The notes beneath the pieces were generated by a model. It had not been told where the DNA came from and did not search any database. It saw nothing but the letters and a program-made list of their open reading frames with translations. The position numbers and the translations under genes were made by a program. Source: Mangifera indica (lineage: Eukaryota > Streptophyta > Magnoliopsida > Sapindales > Anacardiaceae). From it: 64,000 bases of DNA. Below, piece by piece: positions 9,455 through 19,727 of this stretch (position 1 is its first letter; each line of letters begins with the position of its first letter). Where the stretch lies: assembly GCF_011075055.1 (NCBI RefSeq), contig NW_025401109.1, positions 124,001 to 188,000 of the forward strand. The letters run 5' to 3'.

Positions 9455-12037
9455 ATGGAAAAAGTTGCATTTAAGATTCGATATAGAGGCCAATGGGTTG
9501 AAGGTGATGATAATGTCACAAGATATGTTGGGGGGAATGAGAGAGGGATTTGTATTGACACAAATGTTGATTTTGATGGATTCATTGCAAGAATCAACTA
9601 TCGTCTAAGACTCGATCAAAGACAGTCAACTGTGTGTGTATTTACAGTAGGTGATATGAGTCCAATGGAGATTGTAGACGATAATAATGTGGAGTTTTTT
9701 ATGGTTGTAGCAAGAAGTTCACAAGGTTACACAAAACATTTGTTACCGAGAGTCAAATTGATGAAAAGGCCAATCAACAAGGCGAAGATGTTCATGATGA
9801 AGAAAGGAAAAATCATTCGACAGATGAGTGGGCACATCCATAAAGTTTTCAAAAGTTTGAAGGGAATTATGGTGTTGATGATGATAATGACGACAACATG
9901 GATGAGGATTATAATGTAGAAGGTAATGAGGAGGAGGAGGAGGAGGATGATGATGATTAAGATGAAGAATTCTCGGGGTTTGATGACGACATATATGGTG
10001 TTCAGAGCCAAGACGCTGACAGAAGTCAAAGTCATGCTTGTTACAATGAGGCTGAATGTAGCATAAGACGTCATGGTTTTATGAATATTAGAGCATATCC
10101 AAGTCACATCCATAATCCAAATCCATTTCAATGGGTTCCTAAGCTTGCTGTTGATGTTGAGAATGCAGTTATTACTAACCAGACAACATAAAAAGGCAAC
10201 CATTTACAAGTAATGGGTTTTTATAACTCCAAAGCTGAATTGAGAGCACTATTTCGAATGTATGCCTTAGAGACAGAAATTCAATGGAAGGTTGGTCACT
10301 CCGATAACATATGTTATGAGCTTAAGTGCATACACCCACAATATAAATGGCGGGCATGAGCGACGAGAGAGCAAGACAAAGACTATTGGGTCTTACGATG
10401 TATAGATGAGACCCATACTTGTCCGCGAGATTAACTATTGTCACATCACAAACAAGCTGGTGTTGAATTGTTAGGTAACATACTTAAGTCCATGTTCATG
10501 GTTAATCGTGTTTATCGACCAAAGGAAATTATTTCAGACATGACAGATAGGTACCAAAATGACATATCCTACACGCAAGCATAGCGTGCTAAAACATATG
10601 CAATAAATACATTACGAGGATCTCCGAAAGAGTCTTTTGGTATATTACATGAGTACTGTTATAATTTGAAGCTTAAGAACCCAGGAACTATGGCACGTAT
10701 TGATGTCGCTTTGAAAAATAAGTTCAAGTTTTTTTTCATGTGTATGGGGTGTTCTATACGAGGGTTCCAACAATTCTGTTGCCCGATGATGTGCATTGAT
10801 GCTTTACACTTAAAAGGAAAGTATCTTGGGTCTCTTTTCATTGCTGTTGCCAAGGATGGTAATAATCAAATTTACCCACTCGCATTCGGTATTGGGCACA
10901 AAAAGGGAATAGATACATGGACATCGTTTTTGACATACCTTCGCATATGCATTGGTGATTTACCAGATTTGGCCATTATTTTTGATCGTCATCATTCAAT
11001 AATTACATCAACGCTCGTCATGGGTTTTGTAATTACCATATAAAGGGTAACATGCGTTCGTAGTTCAAAAAAACTAAACATATTGAATGACTATTTTGGA
11101 AAGCTACTAAGACATATTGTCTCACGAACTTTCAAGCTGTTATGAGTAGAATTGCTAGAGTAAATCCCACTGCAACAACCTATTTGACCAACATTGGGTA
11201 TGACAGATGGGCACGTGCCCATTTTGGAGGATGACAGTACAATATTATGACGACCAATATTGCTGAGTCTTTCAATACTTTGACACGGACTGTTCGCGCT
11301 TTGCTTATCACTATATTGGTAGAGTTTCTTCGAAGCACGCTGCAACATTGGTTTTTCAATAAGCGAAACATAGCTGGTACGTATGACTAAAATTTATTCT
11401 GATGTTTCTGTTTTTTCACTACATTTATTTTAGTTGTTTTTTTGCAAGTAAGAGATCTCACCTGTTAACACCATGCGCTGAGGACAAGCTTGCTCGACAT
11501 GTGTTCAAATCTGCCAACATGGTTGTTAAACCAATCAACATGCAACAGTATGAAGTTCATGATTCACAACAACAAGTGTTCATTGTGAATCTTCTATATC
11601 GAACGTGTAATTGTGAAAAATTTCAGCAATCCCAGATTCTATGTGCACACACTGCTGCTATCGCAAGGTATAATAACCTATCGGACTGTGTAGGCTGGGT
11701 CAGTATATACTACTCTACTGAATATTTACATAGGGTATACGAGGAAGATATTAATCCACTAGGGAATCAATCAACTTGGGCACCATCAAATATGTCTGCG
11801 ATTTATCCTCCAGTGATGGAGCAACGAAGGTCTGGTCGCCCTTCTAATCATACAAGAAGACCTTCACAAGGAGAAGAAGTTCGACAACAATACTGTAGCC
11901 GATGTCATCAACCTAGTCATACTCGTTTGAGATGTCAAAGTCCAGCGCCAGTGCCTGTGGTTAACTCGTCCCGCACACCCAGTAACACACGAACCCGAGG
12001 TCGTCATACTCACGGTGCAACCTATATGGCCGACTAG
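9455..12037 (+). pseudogene. mudrA-like: mudrA-type MULE transposase, broken
   Basis: Catalyses MULE cut-and-paste transposition in intact elements. The chosen ATG gives MEKVAFKIRYRGQWVEG, preceded by a possible 3' splice site. It continues through an acidic low-complexity stretch (9920-9960), a MuDR N-terminal DNA-binding-like region (VMGFYNSKAELRALFRMYA), and the DDE core. Core residues include CIDALHLKGKYLG (first Asp), IIFDRHH (second Asp) and NIMTTNIAESFN. A likely intron spans about 11377-11450 (GTACGT...GCAAG). The C-terminus has a SWIM zinc finger (CNCEKFQQSQILCAH) and a zinc knuckle (CSRCHQPSHTRLRC). In-frame stops at about 9958, 10189, 10360, 10432, 10582 and 11041, plus a frameshift after 10980, inactivate it. 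Confidence 0.85.
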
Positions 12038-12258
12038 GTTATCATGTTGAATCTTTTATTGGGTTTTGTACATGTACGCGATGACAATGGATTTTAATGT
12101 ATTGCATGTTTAATTTAATGTAATTTATCTATTAGGTTTTATACAATTTTTAATGTATTGCATTTTATTATTGTTTTTGTTAGTCTATCATTTTTTATTA
12201 TGTATATATTTGAATTTTTTTTCATACCGTGTTTCAATAAAACAATGTGGAAAATACA

Positions 12259-12410
12259 CCATACAAACAATAATTTATTGACATCATTCGAACAATAATA
12301 AAATAAACCATACAAATAATAACAAAATGACATCATTCAAATAATAATAAAATACACCTTTCAATCAATAATAAAATACATCTTTCAAACAATAATAAAA
12401 TGACATCCAA
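12259..12410. repeat. Degenerate 24-27-bp minisatellite in MULE
   Basis: Five to six imperfect copies of a unit like TTCAAACAATAATAAAATAC, for example near 12284, 12337, 12359 and 12383. They lie between the transposase and the Ulp1-like gene. No coding signal. Confidence 0.7.
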
Positions 12411-12599
12411 TTCATGTGCATGCCCGTCCATCCATGCCTTAATTGAAATCCTCGAAGCCTGCATTGTCACATTCCAATTGAATTGAATAAATACAATCAA
12501 TTTAGTATAGTTTGTTGACATATAAATAAACTCATAAACACTAAATACTTACTGAGGGCCCTTCCTTGGAATATGGTTATAGCCACGTGCTTTCTTAAC

Positions 12600-13522
12600 C
12601 TCATGGAATGTTTTGATGTGAAATTAAATGGCTGATTTTAGGCAAGGTATTCCATAAACATGAGTAAAAAAATGCCACAGTCTCCGCTTCCAACATCCTA
12701 TTTTGGCACATCACACACTTATATTGTAATGTCGGTGGAGTATCTGGCGATGGAATTCCCTTTGATATATAGAAGTTACTTGCCTTCATTAGGTGTGTTA
12801 GTGTCATAAATGGCATCAATAACTTCTTCACCCTCTCTATGCTATTAATGTATTGGGCAGAGTCATATATATACATCCTTCAATCATTGATATCCAATAC
12901 GCCACACACCCAATGTTGGTTGTCGAAGTTGAGCGAAATGAATACCTGCCGACCAATGAAGAGAAATAAGTACCAATAATCAATTTTATCACAAACAACT
13001 TACAGTTGTACACCACCTTGTCAACACTACTCCATGGCCGAAAGAATTCTTTTGTCCGAAGGTGTGAGATGTCATTGATTTGATCTAGAAAAAATATGGG
13101 CCACTCCATATTTGCACCCAATTGTTTAAACTCACTGTAACACTATAGGAGAAGTCCAACAAACTAGATCGAAATAGTCATCCAGTTACCATCTAGATAA
13201 GATTTACAGAGTGTATCCAAAAAAGCTTCGATATGATGCGTACACAGATAAATCACATCATAAGTTGAACATGATAACTAATATGAACAAATACAAAGGA
13301 AGGGTACATACCATGTTTTCCAACCATTGCCTTAGTGTTACAATTTGGGTCCACTATGGTTTAGGCAAATGGGCGGTCATTTCAGATGGTCCCCCGAGGA
13401 AGACATGTCGAGTGTCTTTATCAAACGCTTGACGGTACCATAATGTGGACTCTGAATAGGACTCAACCAATCGCGGGTCTGAATGATGGCCCTCAGTTAT
13501 TGGCTGTTTGTTCTTTTTTTCC
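12600..13522 (-). pseudogene. Ulp1-like (C48) cysteine protease gene of the MULE
   Basis: Minus-strand gene remnant with the parts of a C48 SUMO-protease-like catalytic domain spread over two exons. The first exon segment ends WSSVDKVVYN (about 13000-13030). A probable intron runs to about 12953. The next exon reads VFISLNFDNQHWVCGVLDIND, with the catalytic His codon at 12913-12915. A stop (TGA replacing Trp) follows, then YIYDSAQY with the likely catalytic Asp. A one-base shift before 12682 moves the DCGIF catalytic Cys motif (GAC TGT GGC complement at 12674-12682) into another frame. The upstream part (13354-13522) is open and fused to BBE sequence. Role inside MULEs is unknown. This copy is dead. 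Confidence 0.72.
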
Positions 13523-13530
13523 TTATCTAG

Positions 13531-13952
13531 ATCAACGACATGAAGATTAAACATGTCAAGGATGAAGAAAGGGACTTGGGAGACATAAGATAAGCCCTCG
13601 TAGTCATGGTCACTACTTCTGATTTTCATCTGCAGGCCATGTTTACGGCCACAAATAACTGCAACTTGGACGTGGGATTCATGTAATACAGTGATGATAA
13701 GGAAAGGTTTGGGAGTTGAAGTTGAGTTGAAGTAGAGATTCCGATGTAGGATTGCAATATGAAAGAAAATGAGGTATTTTGTGGGGTGAAAATGGCGAGG
13801 GAGATTGGATGGGAGGGTTGAGAATGGTTGAAGAGACAATGGAGAAAGTTTTCGTGGACAGAATCAGAAGTTGCTCGCCATGAAAAAGATGAAAAGAGAA
13901 TGAGAATTATCGAAAACAATGAAAGTTTCGGAGTATTTGTAAAATTTTTCAT
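13531..13952 (-). pseudogene. 5' fragment of a BBE-like oxidase pseudogene (unit A)
   Basis: Duplicate of the first ~140 codons of the intact gene at 49420-51009. It starts at the same ATG (13952) and has the same N-terminus (MKNFTNTPKLSLFSIILI) and leader. A one-base deletion near 13743 (GATG for GAATG) shifts the frame after LQSYI. Downstream the other frame resumes RKHGLQMKIRS, but the FAD-linking motif has changed from SGGHDYEG to SSDHDYEG. Similarity stops at about 13530, where MULE sequence begins, so three quarters of the gene, including the FAD-binding Cys and the BBE domain, are gone. The promoter TATA is altered (TATGTATA) and split by a hAT insertion. Confidence 0.93.
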
Positions 13953-14015
13953 TGTAGATATTATGCATGTGCGTTGTATTCATGGGTTCTTGTCTTGTAT
14001 GTATAGGCTGCGTAT

Positions 14016-14726
14016 CAGAGATGGCAATGGGGCGGGAAGGGGCGGGGAGGGGATATCAATCCCCGTCTTTGTCCCCGTAGGGGATATCAATCCCCATCCC
14101 CGGCCTGTCCCCATTACGGGGATAAAAAAAATCCCCATCCTCTCCCCGGGAAGGAAAATCCCCTCTCTGTCCCCGCGGGGAAAGATCTCTTCCCCATACT
14201 CGCAAATATAAATTTTAATTCCTTCCTATATTTCAATAAATAAAATAAATCATACATTTCTAAAATATCACTTGCTATAAGAGCTATAAAATATTCATTA
14301 TTATTTTAGTTCAAATACAAAGTTTTCACAAAATTTAACAATATGCAATAATCAATCTCTTCATTAGTAGTTCTTCATGTTGATATCATCATTAATTCTT
14401 TATGTTGATATAAAACAACATTTTAAAAACTAACCTACAATAATCAATTTTAAAAACAACTTACATAGAAAATACTAACGAATTTGTAATTAAAAATATT
14501 AAACTAATTAAAATATATTAGAAATTATTATATTAATATATTAGATTTAGGGGAGGAGAAGAGTGGGGAGGGGCGGGGCGGGGACATATGTATCCCCGTC
14601 CCCGATTACGGAGATTTTTTTCATCTCCATCCCCGCCCCTTTCCCTATTTTTATTGGGAAATCTCCTCCTCGTTAGGGTCGGGGAGGGTCGAGACCCTTA
14701 AAGTCGGGTTCAAATTGCCATCTCTA
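14016..14726. mobile_element. Ds-like non-autonomous hAT element (711 bp)
   Basis: Perfect 8-bp target duplication CTGCGTAT at 14008-14015 and 14727-14734. The termini are CAGAGATGGCAAT and ATTGCCATCTCTA, an inverted repeat whose outermost base differs (C versus T), as in maize Ac/Ds. Subterminal regions are G/C-rich in opposite orientations (GGGGCGGGG-type words on both sides). The middle is AT-rich with no ORF. The intact gene's promoter (51058-51080) is the empty site, with one copy of CTGCGTAT. It must have been moved by an Ac-like transposase from elsewhere. Confidence 0.93.
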
Positions 14727-14734
14727 CTGCGTAT

Positions 14735-17700
14735 GGTTCATATATAATACTTTTCTTTTGGTTTGACTGTGAATAAATCTTATTAGCACATTCTCGTTAT
14801 ATATTAAATAATTAATAAATTAATTATAATTTTGATAATTATTTATTAATTTTTTAAGAATAAAACTAGAATAAATTTATTTTTTTTGAGTTAATAAAAC
14901 AGTTAATATAAGGTTATTTTAAATAATTATATTCTAATATTTTTTATTATATTGATCGGATACAATAATTGTTTATTTTTATTAAATATAATAATAATTT
15001 ATGAATTAATATTTTAGTATGGTAGTATTTCACTTTTGTAAAAAATTATTATTCAAATCAAATGCATCCTAGAGTGAAGAGAAATGCTATGTGTTAGACG
15101 TAGCATTTGATATGATTTATTAATCCGATATGATACGATACAAAAAAAAAAAATTAGGTTAGAGTTGTGATTTTTTTACATGAATAGTAGTTCAAGTCAG
15201 GTTATGGTTGACCTTTAAAAATCGGATCGAGTTTAAATTGACACAAAGCTAACTCAAATTTATCAGAACTAACCCGAATATTTTAAACAAATTATTACAT
15301 AACATGATATCATGAAAAAATCTCTAATATTATTTATTTTCTTTATTTGACAAAAAAAATTTAAATACATACTCTATATTCTCTAATTTGAATCAACAAA
15401 GAAATTGATATTGTATCATCAAATGCCAAATCTGCATCACTCATTCATTGCTTCTTGAAACATTGTATAGGTTAGCTAGATGTTTGCCTGAAGGAGCTAG
15501 TTTTAGGCCTTTTACCAAAATTTTATCATCTTCTACTACAGATATTCATTCTAATTTAATAACTTTTTTTAATAAGCGTGTAAAAACTATTTGTAATTTT
15601 TTTTTGTTGGTTTGTTATAGATACCACTAAATTACACTTATTATATTTGATGTGTTATATTTATATACTTATTAATGATTTTAATATTTATGATACTCAT
15701 ATTCATTATATGGAATAAAAATTAGATTTTTTAAATATCTGGCAAGTCGTTATTAATCTTATTAATTATCAATTATATTATTTTAAAGTTGAAATTGTGA
15801 ACTTATTTGAATATTTAATTATAAAATTCTAATATTATCCCTACAATTGCCATATAAAGGGACATTAAACAAATTATTAATATTAACTTGAAATAGAACA
15901 ATTTTGTTTTAATAAAAATATCATTTCGTGTCAAAATATATTTTCATGTGTTTTTTTGTAATAAATCGAGTGATTATTTTACATTTGACAAAATGTGTTG
16001 TTTCATAATAAATTATTGCATTACATGTTGTGTTTTGATATGAGTTCACTTTTTACATAATTTGAGTTAATTCGGGTCAGTTCAGGTCAATCTGTAAATA
16101 TTTAGATTCAGTTTAAGGTTAAAATTTTTTTATACGATTTTGTTTTAGATCGAGTTAGAGAGTAAGGTCTTTAATCCAAAATCTAAATTGACACAATATA
16201 AATATGATCCGATCACATGAATTATCAAGTCTATTATATGTATCTAGTTTAAATATTAATTAGATACTCATATAATATATTATTATATAATTAAATTAAA
16301 TTTGATTATTAATTCAAAATCATTGAATCACATAAAATATATTATTATAAATATTTAAGATTATTCAGAATTGAATGCCTGGAGATGTTGCATTTTAATA
16401 ATATTATTATTGTTAAAAAGATAATGGGAAGACGGCGCAAGTCACTCCTCCCGAATTGACCAGGAAATGTCTAATGAATAGCTGTATTTAATAAGTCTTT
16501 GACATTATGCAACATGCGATAATAGTATTGGATTTGATAATCAAATCAAGTTCAATTTGAATTTGATTACATTTATTTTTATAATCAAATCCATTCATTT
16601 AAGCTCTGAGTTGATTTAGATGGAATCAAATATTATATTATTTTTTAATCCAATTTGAATTTGAATTCATTAATCTTGAGTTATCTCTGAATTTATTCTT
16701 TTGAGTTTAAACTATTTTTGGATTACATCTTATTTGAATTTAATTTAGATCAAATTCAACTCTACATAATAGTCAATATTATTATTATTATTGAAAACTA
16801 CAAATAAAATCTCATATCTTGATTAATACAGTTGGTATATAATAGAGCTGACAGTTCACATTATTGAGTTGTATTCATATAATGTCAATTTAGGTTTCGT
16901 ATCGAAGACCCTAAACCTTAATCTAACTTGAGATAAAATCGTATCAAAATTTTTCAATCCAAAACTGCATTAAAATATTTTTTGGGTTGACCTAACTTTA
17001 ATTAATTCAAACTATATAACAAGCAAAGTCATGTCAAAATACTACATATAACGAATGATTTATTACGAAACAACACACTTTGTCAAAATTCAAGGAATAA
17101 CACAATTTGTTATAAAATTATACACAAACAAATATTTTGTCAAAATAAGATTACTCTATTTCAAATTAATACTAATAGTTTGTTTATTGTTTTTTTATAT
17201 GATCAATTGTAAGGATAAAATAACAAAATATTATAATAAATTAATACTAAATAAGTCTATAACTTCAATTTCAAAATTATATGATTGATAACTAATGAAT
17301 TTAACAACTACTTGTCAAATATTTAAGAAATTTAATTTCAATCCATGTGATGAATGTGATTATCATAAATATAAAAAGAAGTCCAAGTATATGAATATGA
17401 CACATCTAATATATTAATTTCAAATCAATAATATTTATAACACACCAAAAAAAATTACAAATATTTTTTTTACAAGTCTACAAAAAAAAATGTTATTAAA
17501 TTAAAATGAATATATTTGGGTGATGTAAATTTAGTATTTGTTGATTTTTTTGTTGATTCGAATTAGAAAACAAGAATTTTATGGATTGATACTCTTTCTA
17601 TCAAATTAAGAAAATAAAAGATATTGGAGATTTTTTACTGTTATGATGTTATGTAATATTTTATTTAAAATTTTCGGATTAATTTGAGTGAATTCGGGTT

Positions 17701-18345
17701 CACTTCATGTCAACCTGAATACGATCTGATTTTATGGAGGTCAACTCGAATCTAACTTGAATTATGTTTCTTGTTAAAAATCATAACTCTAATCCAATTT
17801 TTTCATGGGTATCGTATCGGGTTAAAAAATCATGTCAAATTTTGTTAGGTTTAATATAAAATAAAACTATATATAATTATAATGAACACTAATTTGAATA
17901 TCAATAATGTTGTGTCGCCGTGATTAGGTATTTATTATATAATAAAAATATGTGTACATATTTTGAGTACATAAATAATGTGTCATCATATAATTAGTTA
18001 ATTTTGAATTAAAGATAAAATAACATTTCATATAATAATATATTATTTATATATTTATTTTATATACTCAATATATATATATAAATGTATGGTGATTTTA
18101 ATGGGTTCATCTTATTTTAAAGAGTAATATTATATAGTTGTATTCATATATATAATATGTGATAGTATCAAATTTAATAATTTTATAGTAAAAATAAAAT
18201 AAATAATTATATTACTTAATTATAAAATATTATTTTAATTTATATAAATAAATTGTTGATTCTCCGTATAATTTTATTTTATTTCAAAATTGTTATCAAA
18301 AGAAAAATAAATTCGGTTATTGATGTGCCACTAGTCAAAAATGTC
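14735..18345. other. Non-coding spacer upstream of BBE pseudogene (unit A)
   Basis: AT-rich and without a supported gene. It aligns in order with 51080-54500 upstream of the intact gene. Examples are ACTTTTCTTTTGGTTTGACT at about 14750, AAAAAGATAATGGGAAGACG at about 16417, and the ATTCGGTTATTGATGT block at about 18311. It has one copy of the promoter-proximal repeat that is tandemly multiplied in unit B. Confidence 0.8.
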
Positions 18346-18350
18346 ATTAT
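18346..18350. repeat. Target site duplication ATTAT (left)
   Basis: ATTAT directly precedes TGTTATAAACAGCCC. The same five bases follow TTATAACA at 19723-19727. Unit B (about 54520) has no insertion here. Confidence 0.8.
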
Positions 18351-18517
18351 TGTTATAAACAGCCCAGTCGATATTGTCCGCTTTGGGCATCAGGCCCGCA
18401 CGGTTTTGTTTCTCCACTTTGGGAAAAGGCCTCAACTGGGTTAAGGGCTTCTGGCCCCTGCCTATATACACGCTCAGTGGACTGCACGGGAGCGATGTGG
18501 GACTTCAGGTTACAACA
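18351..18517 (-). repeat. Inverted 167-bp TRIM-type LTR
   Basis: Reverse complement of the three units at 19160-19722 (for example GCCCAGTCGATATTGTCCGC at its left). It has the same 167-bp length, and the adjoining inverted 31-bp spacer (18518-18548) is also present. Confidence 0.9.
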
Positions 18518-18548
18518 CACCCCCCCATCGTGAATCGTGCTGATAACG

Positions 18549-18807
18549 TGTTCATCAGGGGGAGTATTCATCAGGCAAAATTTTGAAGTATTGGACAAAA
18601 GGTGCACTGTACTCTTTTTTCCTTCACTAGGTTTTATCCCACTGGGTTTTCCTAGTAAGGTTTTTAATGAGGCAGTTTAAGCACGTCCAACGCCAACTTA
18701 CAGGACATTTAATAATTATGTTCCTTGGCTTTGGTTTTTATCCCACTGGGTTTTTTCTTAGCAAGGTTAATATAATTATCTGTAAGTGGTGGAAATCCAA
18801 GGGGGAG
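18549..18807 (+). mobile_element. 3' internal remnant of a copia element with PPT
   Basis: Non-coding 3' end of a Ty1/copia internal region: TTCATCAGGGGGAGTA, CCTTCACTAGGTTTTATCCC and CTAGTAAGGTTTTTAATGAG, then the polypurine tract CCAAGGGGGAG at 18798-18807 directly before the LTR. Such sequence is common before plant copia LTRs. No protein-coding part remains. Confidence 0.75.
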
Positions 18808-19127
18808 TGTTATAAAGCAAGGTGGCTTTCCACCAAAGCAAGTCAAAAAAAGCGGTGGGAATTCATTTATTAGAGCAAGAAGAAAATGGCAAGGTGACGC
18901 AGGAGAAGCAAATAAAATGGGTTTTAGTCAATGTATTAGGTAAAAAGGGGGGCGACAAACTGCTATATAAACCCCCCATTTCTCTGTTATTATCACACAA
19001 AAAATCTTCTTCTTCTCCTCTGCATCCGGTTCATATAAAAGCATTCTCTCAATATTTTCTTACTTCCTTCCATCAATTCTTCTTTAATTTCTTCATCTGT
19101 CATATTGATTAAGTTAATTTTATAACA
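18808..19127 (+). repeat. 320-bp copia LTR
   Basis: Starts TGTTATAA right after the polypurine tract and ends TTATAACA, giving perfect 8-bp inverted ends. Contains a TATA-like box (CTATATAAACC near 18961-18971), a fitting LTR promoter. It is followed by CGTTATCAGCACGA, the sequence expected after a 5' LTR of this group. Confidence 0.85.
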
Positions 19128-19159
19128 CGTTATCAGCACGATTCGAGATGGGGGGGGTG

Positions 19160-19722
19160 TGTTGTGACCTGAAGTCCCACATCGCTCCCGTGCAGTCCAC
19201 TGAGCGTGTATATAGGCAGGGGCCAGAAGCCCTTAACCCAGTTGAGGCCTTTTCCCAAAGTGGAGAAACAAAACCGTGCCGGCCTGAAGCCCAAAGCGGA
19301 CAATATCGACTGGGTTGTTTATAACACGTTATCAACACAATTCGCGATGGGGGGGTGTGTTGTGACTTGAAGTCCCACATCGTTCTCGTGCAGTCCACTG
19401 AGAGTGTATATAGGCAGGGGCCAGAAGCCCTTAACCCAGTTGAGGCCTTTTCCCAAAGTGGAGAAACAAAACCGTGCGGGCCTGATGCCCAAAGCGGACA
19501 ATATCGACTGGGCTGTTTATAACACGTTATCAGCACGATTTGCGATGGGGGGGTGTGTTGTGACCTGAAGTCCCACATCGCTCCCGTGCAGTCCACTGAG
19601 CATGTATATAGGCAGGGGCCAGAAGCCCTTAACCCAGTTGAGGCCTTTTCCCAAAGTGGAGAAACAAAACCGTGCGGGCTTGAAGCCCAAAGCGGACAAT
19701 ATCGACTGGGCTGTTTATAACA
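19160..19722 (+). repeat. Three tandem 167-bp TRIM-type LTR units
   Basis: Units at 19160-19326, 19358-19524 and 19556-19722, separated by 31-bp spacers, for a 198-bp period. Each begins TGTTGTGACCTG (or a close variant), carries AGTCCCACATCG, a TATATAGG box and AAAGCGGACAATATCGACTG, and ends TGTTTATAACA. Spacers read CGTTATCAGCACGATTCGCG plus a G-run, i.e. a primer-site-like block followed at once by a purine tract. Confidence 0.9.
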
Positions 19723-19727
19723 ATTAT

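Larger units (their letters stand above)
7664..13522 (+). mobile_element. Mutator-like element with mudrA and Ulp1-like genes
   Basis: About 5.9 kb between the BBE 3' flank and the BBE 5' remnant. It contains a mudrA-type transposase on the plus strand (9455-12037) and a C48/Ulp1-like peptidase gene on the minus strand (about 12600-13522). This pairing is known in plant Kaonashi-type MULEs. Both edges carry TTATCTAG (7656-7663 and 13523-13530), a possible target duplication. The ends share only GGAAA, so terminal inverted repeats are poor or lost. The right edge may instead be a deletion junction. The transposase is broken, so the element is not autonomous now. Confidence 0.7.
18351..19722 (+). 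mobile_element. Composite LTR/TRIM insertion with an inverted terminal LTR
   Basis: 1372 bp bounded by TGTTATAA at the left, TTATAACA at the right and a 5-bp duplication (ATTAT). Order: an inverted 167-bp LTR-like unit (18351-18517), an inverted 31-bp spacer (18518-18548), 259 bp of copia 3' internal sequence ending in a polypurine tract (18549-18807), a 320-bp copia-type LTR (18808-19127), then three direct 167-bp units each preceded by a 31-32-bp spacer. The two LTR types differ in body but share ends and the adjoining primer-site-like sequence. ORFs here are repeat translations, not genes. Confidence 0.85.

Noticed and set aside
9727..10203. 158-codon minus-strand ORF
   Set aside because: Antisense of the transposase, including its acidic low-complexity stretch. 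Hydrophobic by base composition only.
13531..13952. BBE fragment next to a MULE as a Pack-MULE gene capture
   Set aside because: The similarity to the intact locus continues for thousands of bases through the promoter and spacer beyond the MULE, so it is a segmental duplicate that lost its 3' part.
19120..19596. 158-codon ORF and the 60-70-codon ORFs on the repeats at 18.35-19.7 kb
   Set aside because: They translate the 198-bp TRIM-type units, recur in each copy and match no protein family I recognise.
19160..19722. Tandem units as a CRISPR array or satellite
   Set aside because: Units are 167 bp with 31-nt near-identical spacers, LTR-like ends and a 5-bp target duplication, in plant DNA. 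Spacers in CRISPR arrays are unique.
18351..19722. Cassandra-type TRIM (5S rRNA-containing LTR)
   Set aside because: The LTR shares words such as AGTCCCACATCG and AAAGCGGACAATATC that I associate with plant short LTRs, but no 5S rRNA-like promoter block is visible.
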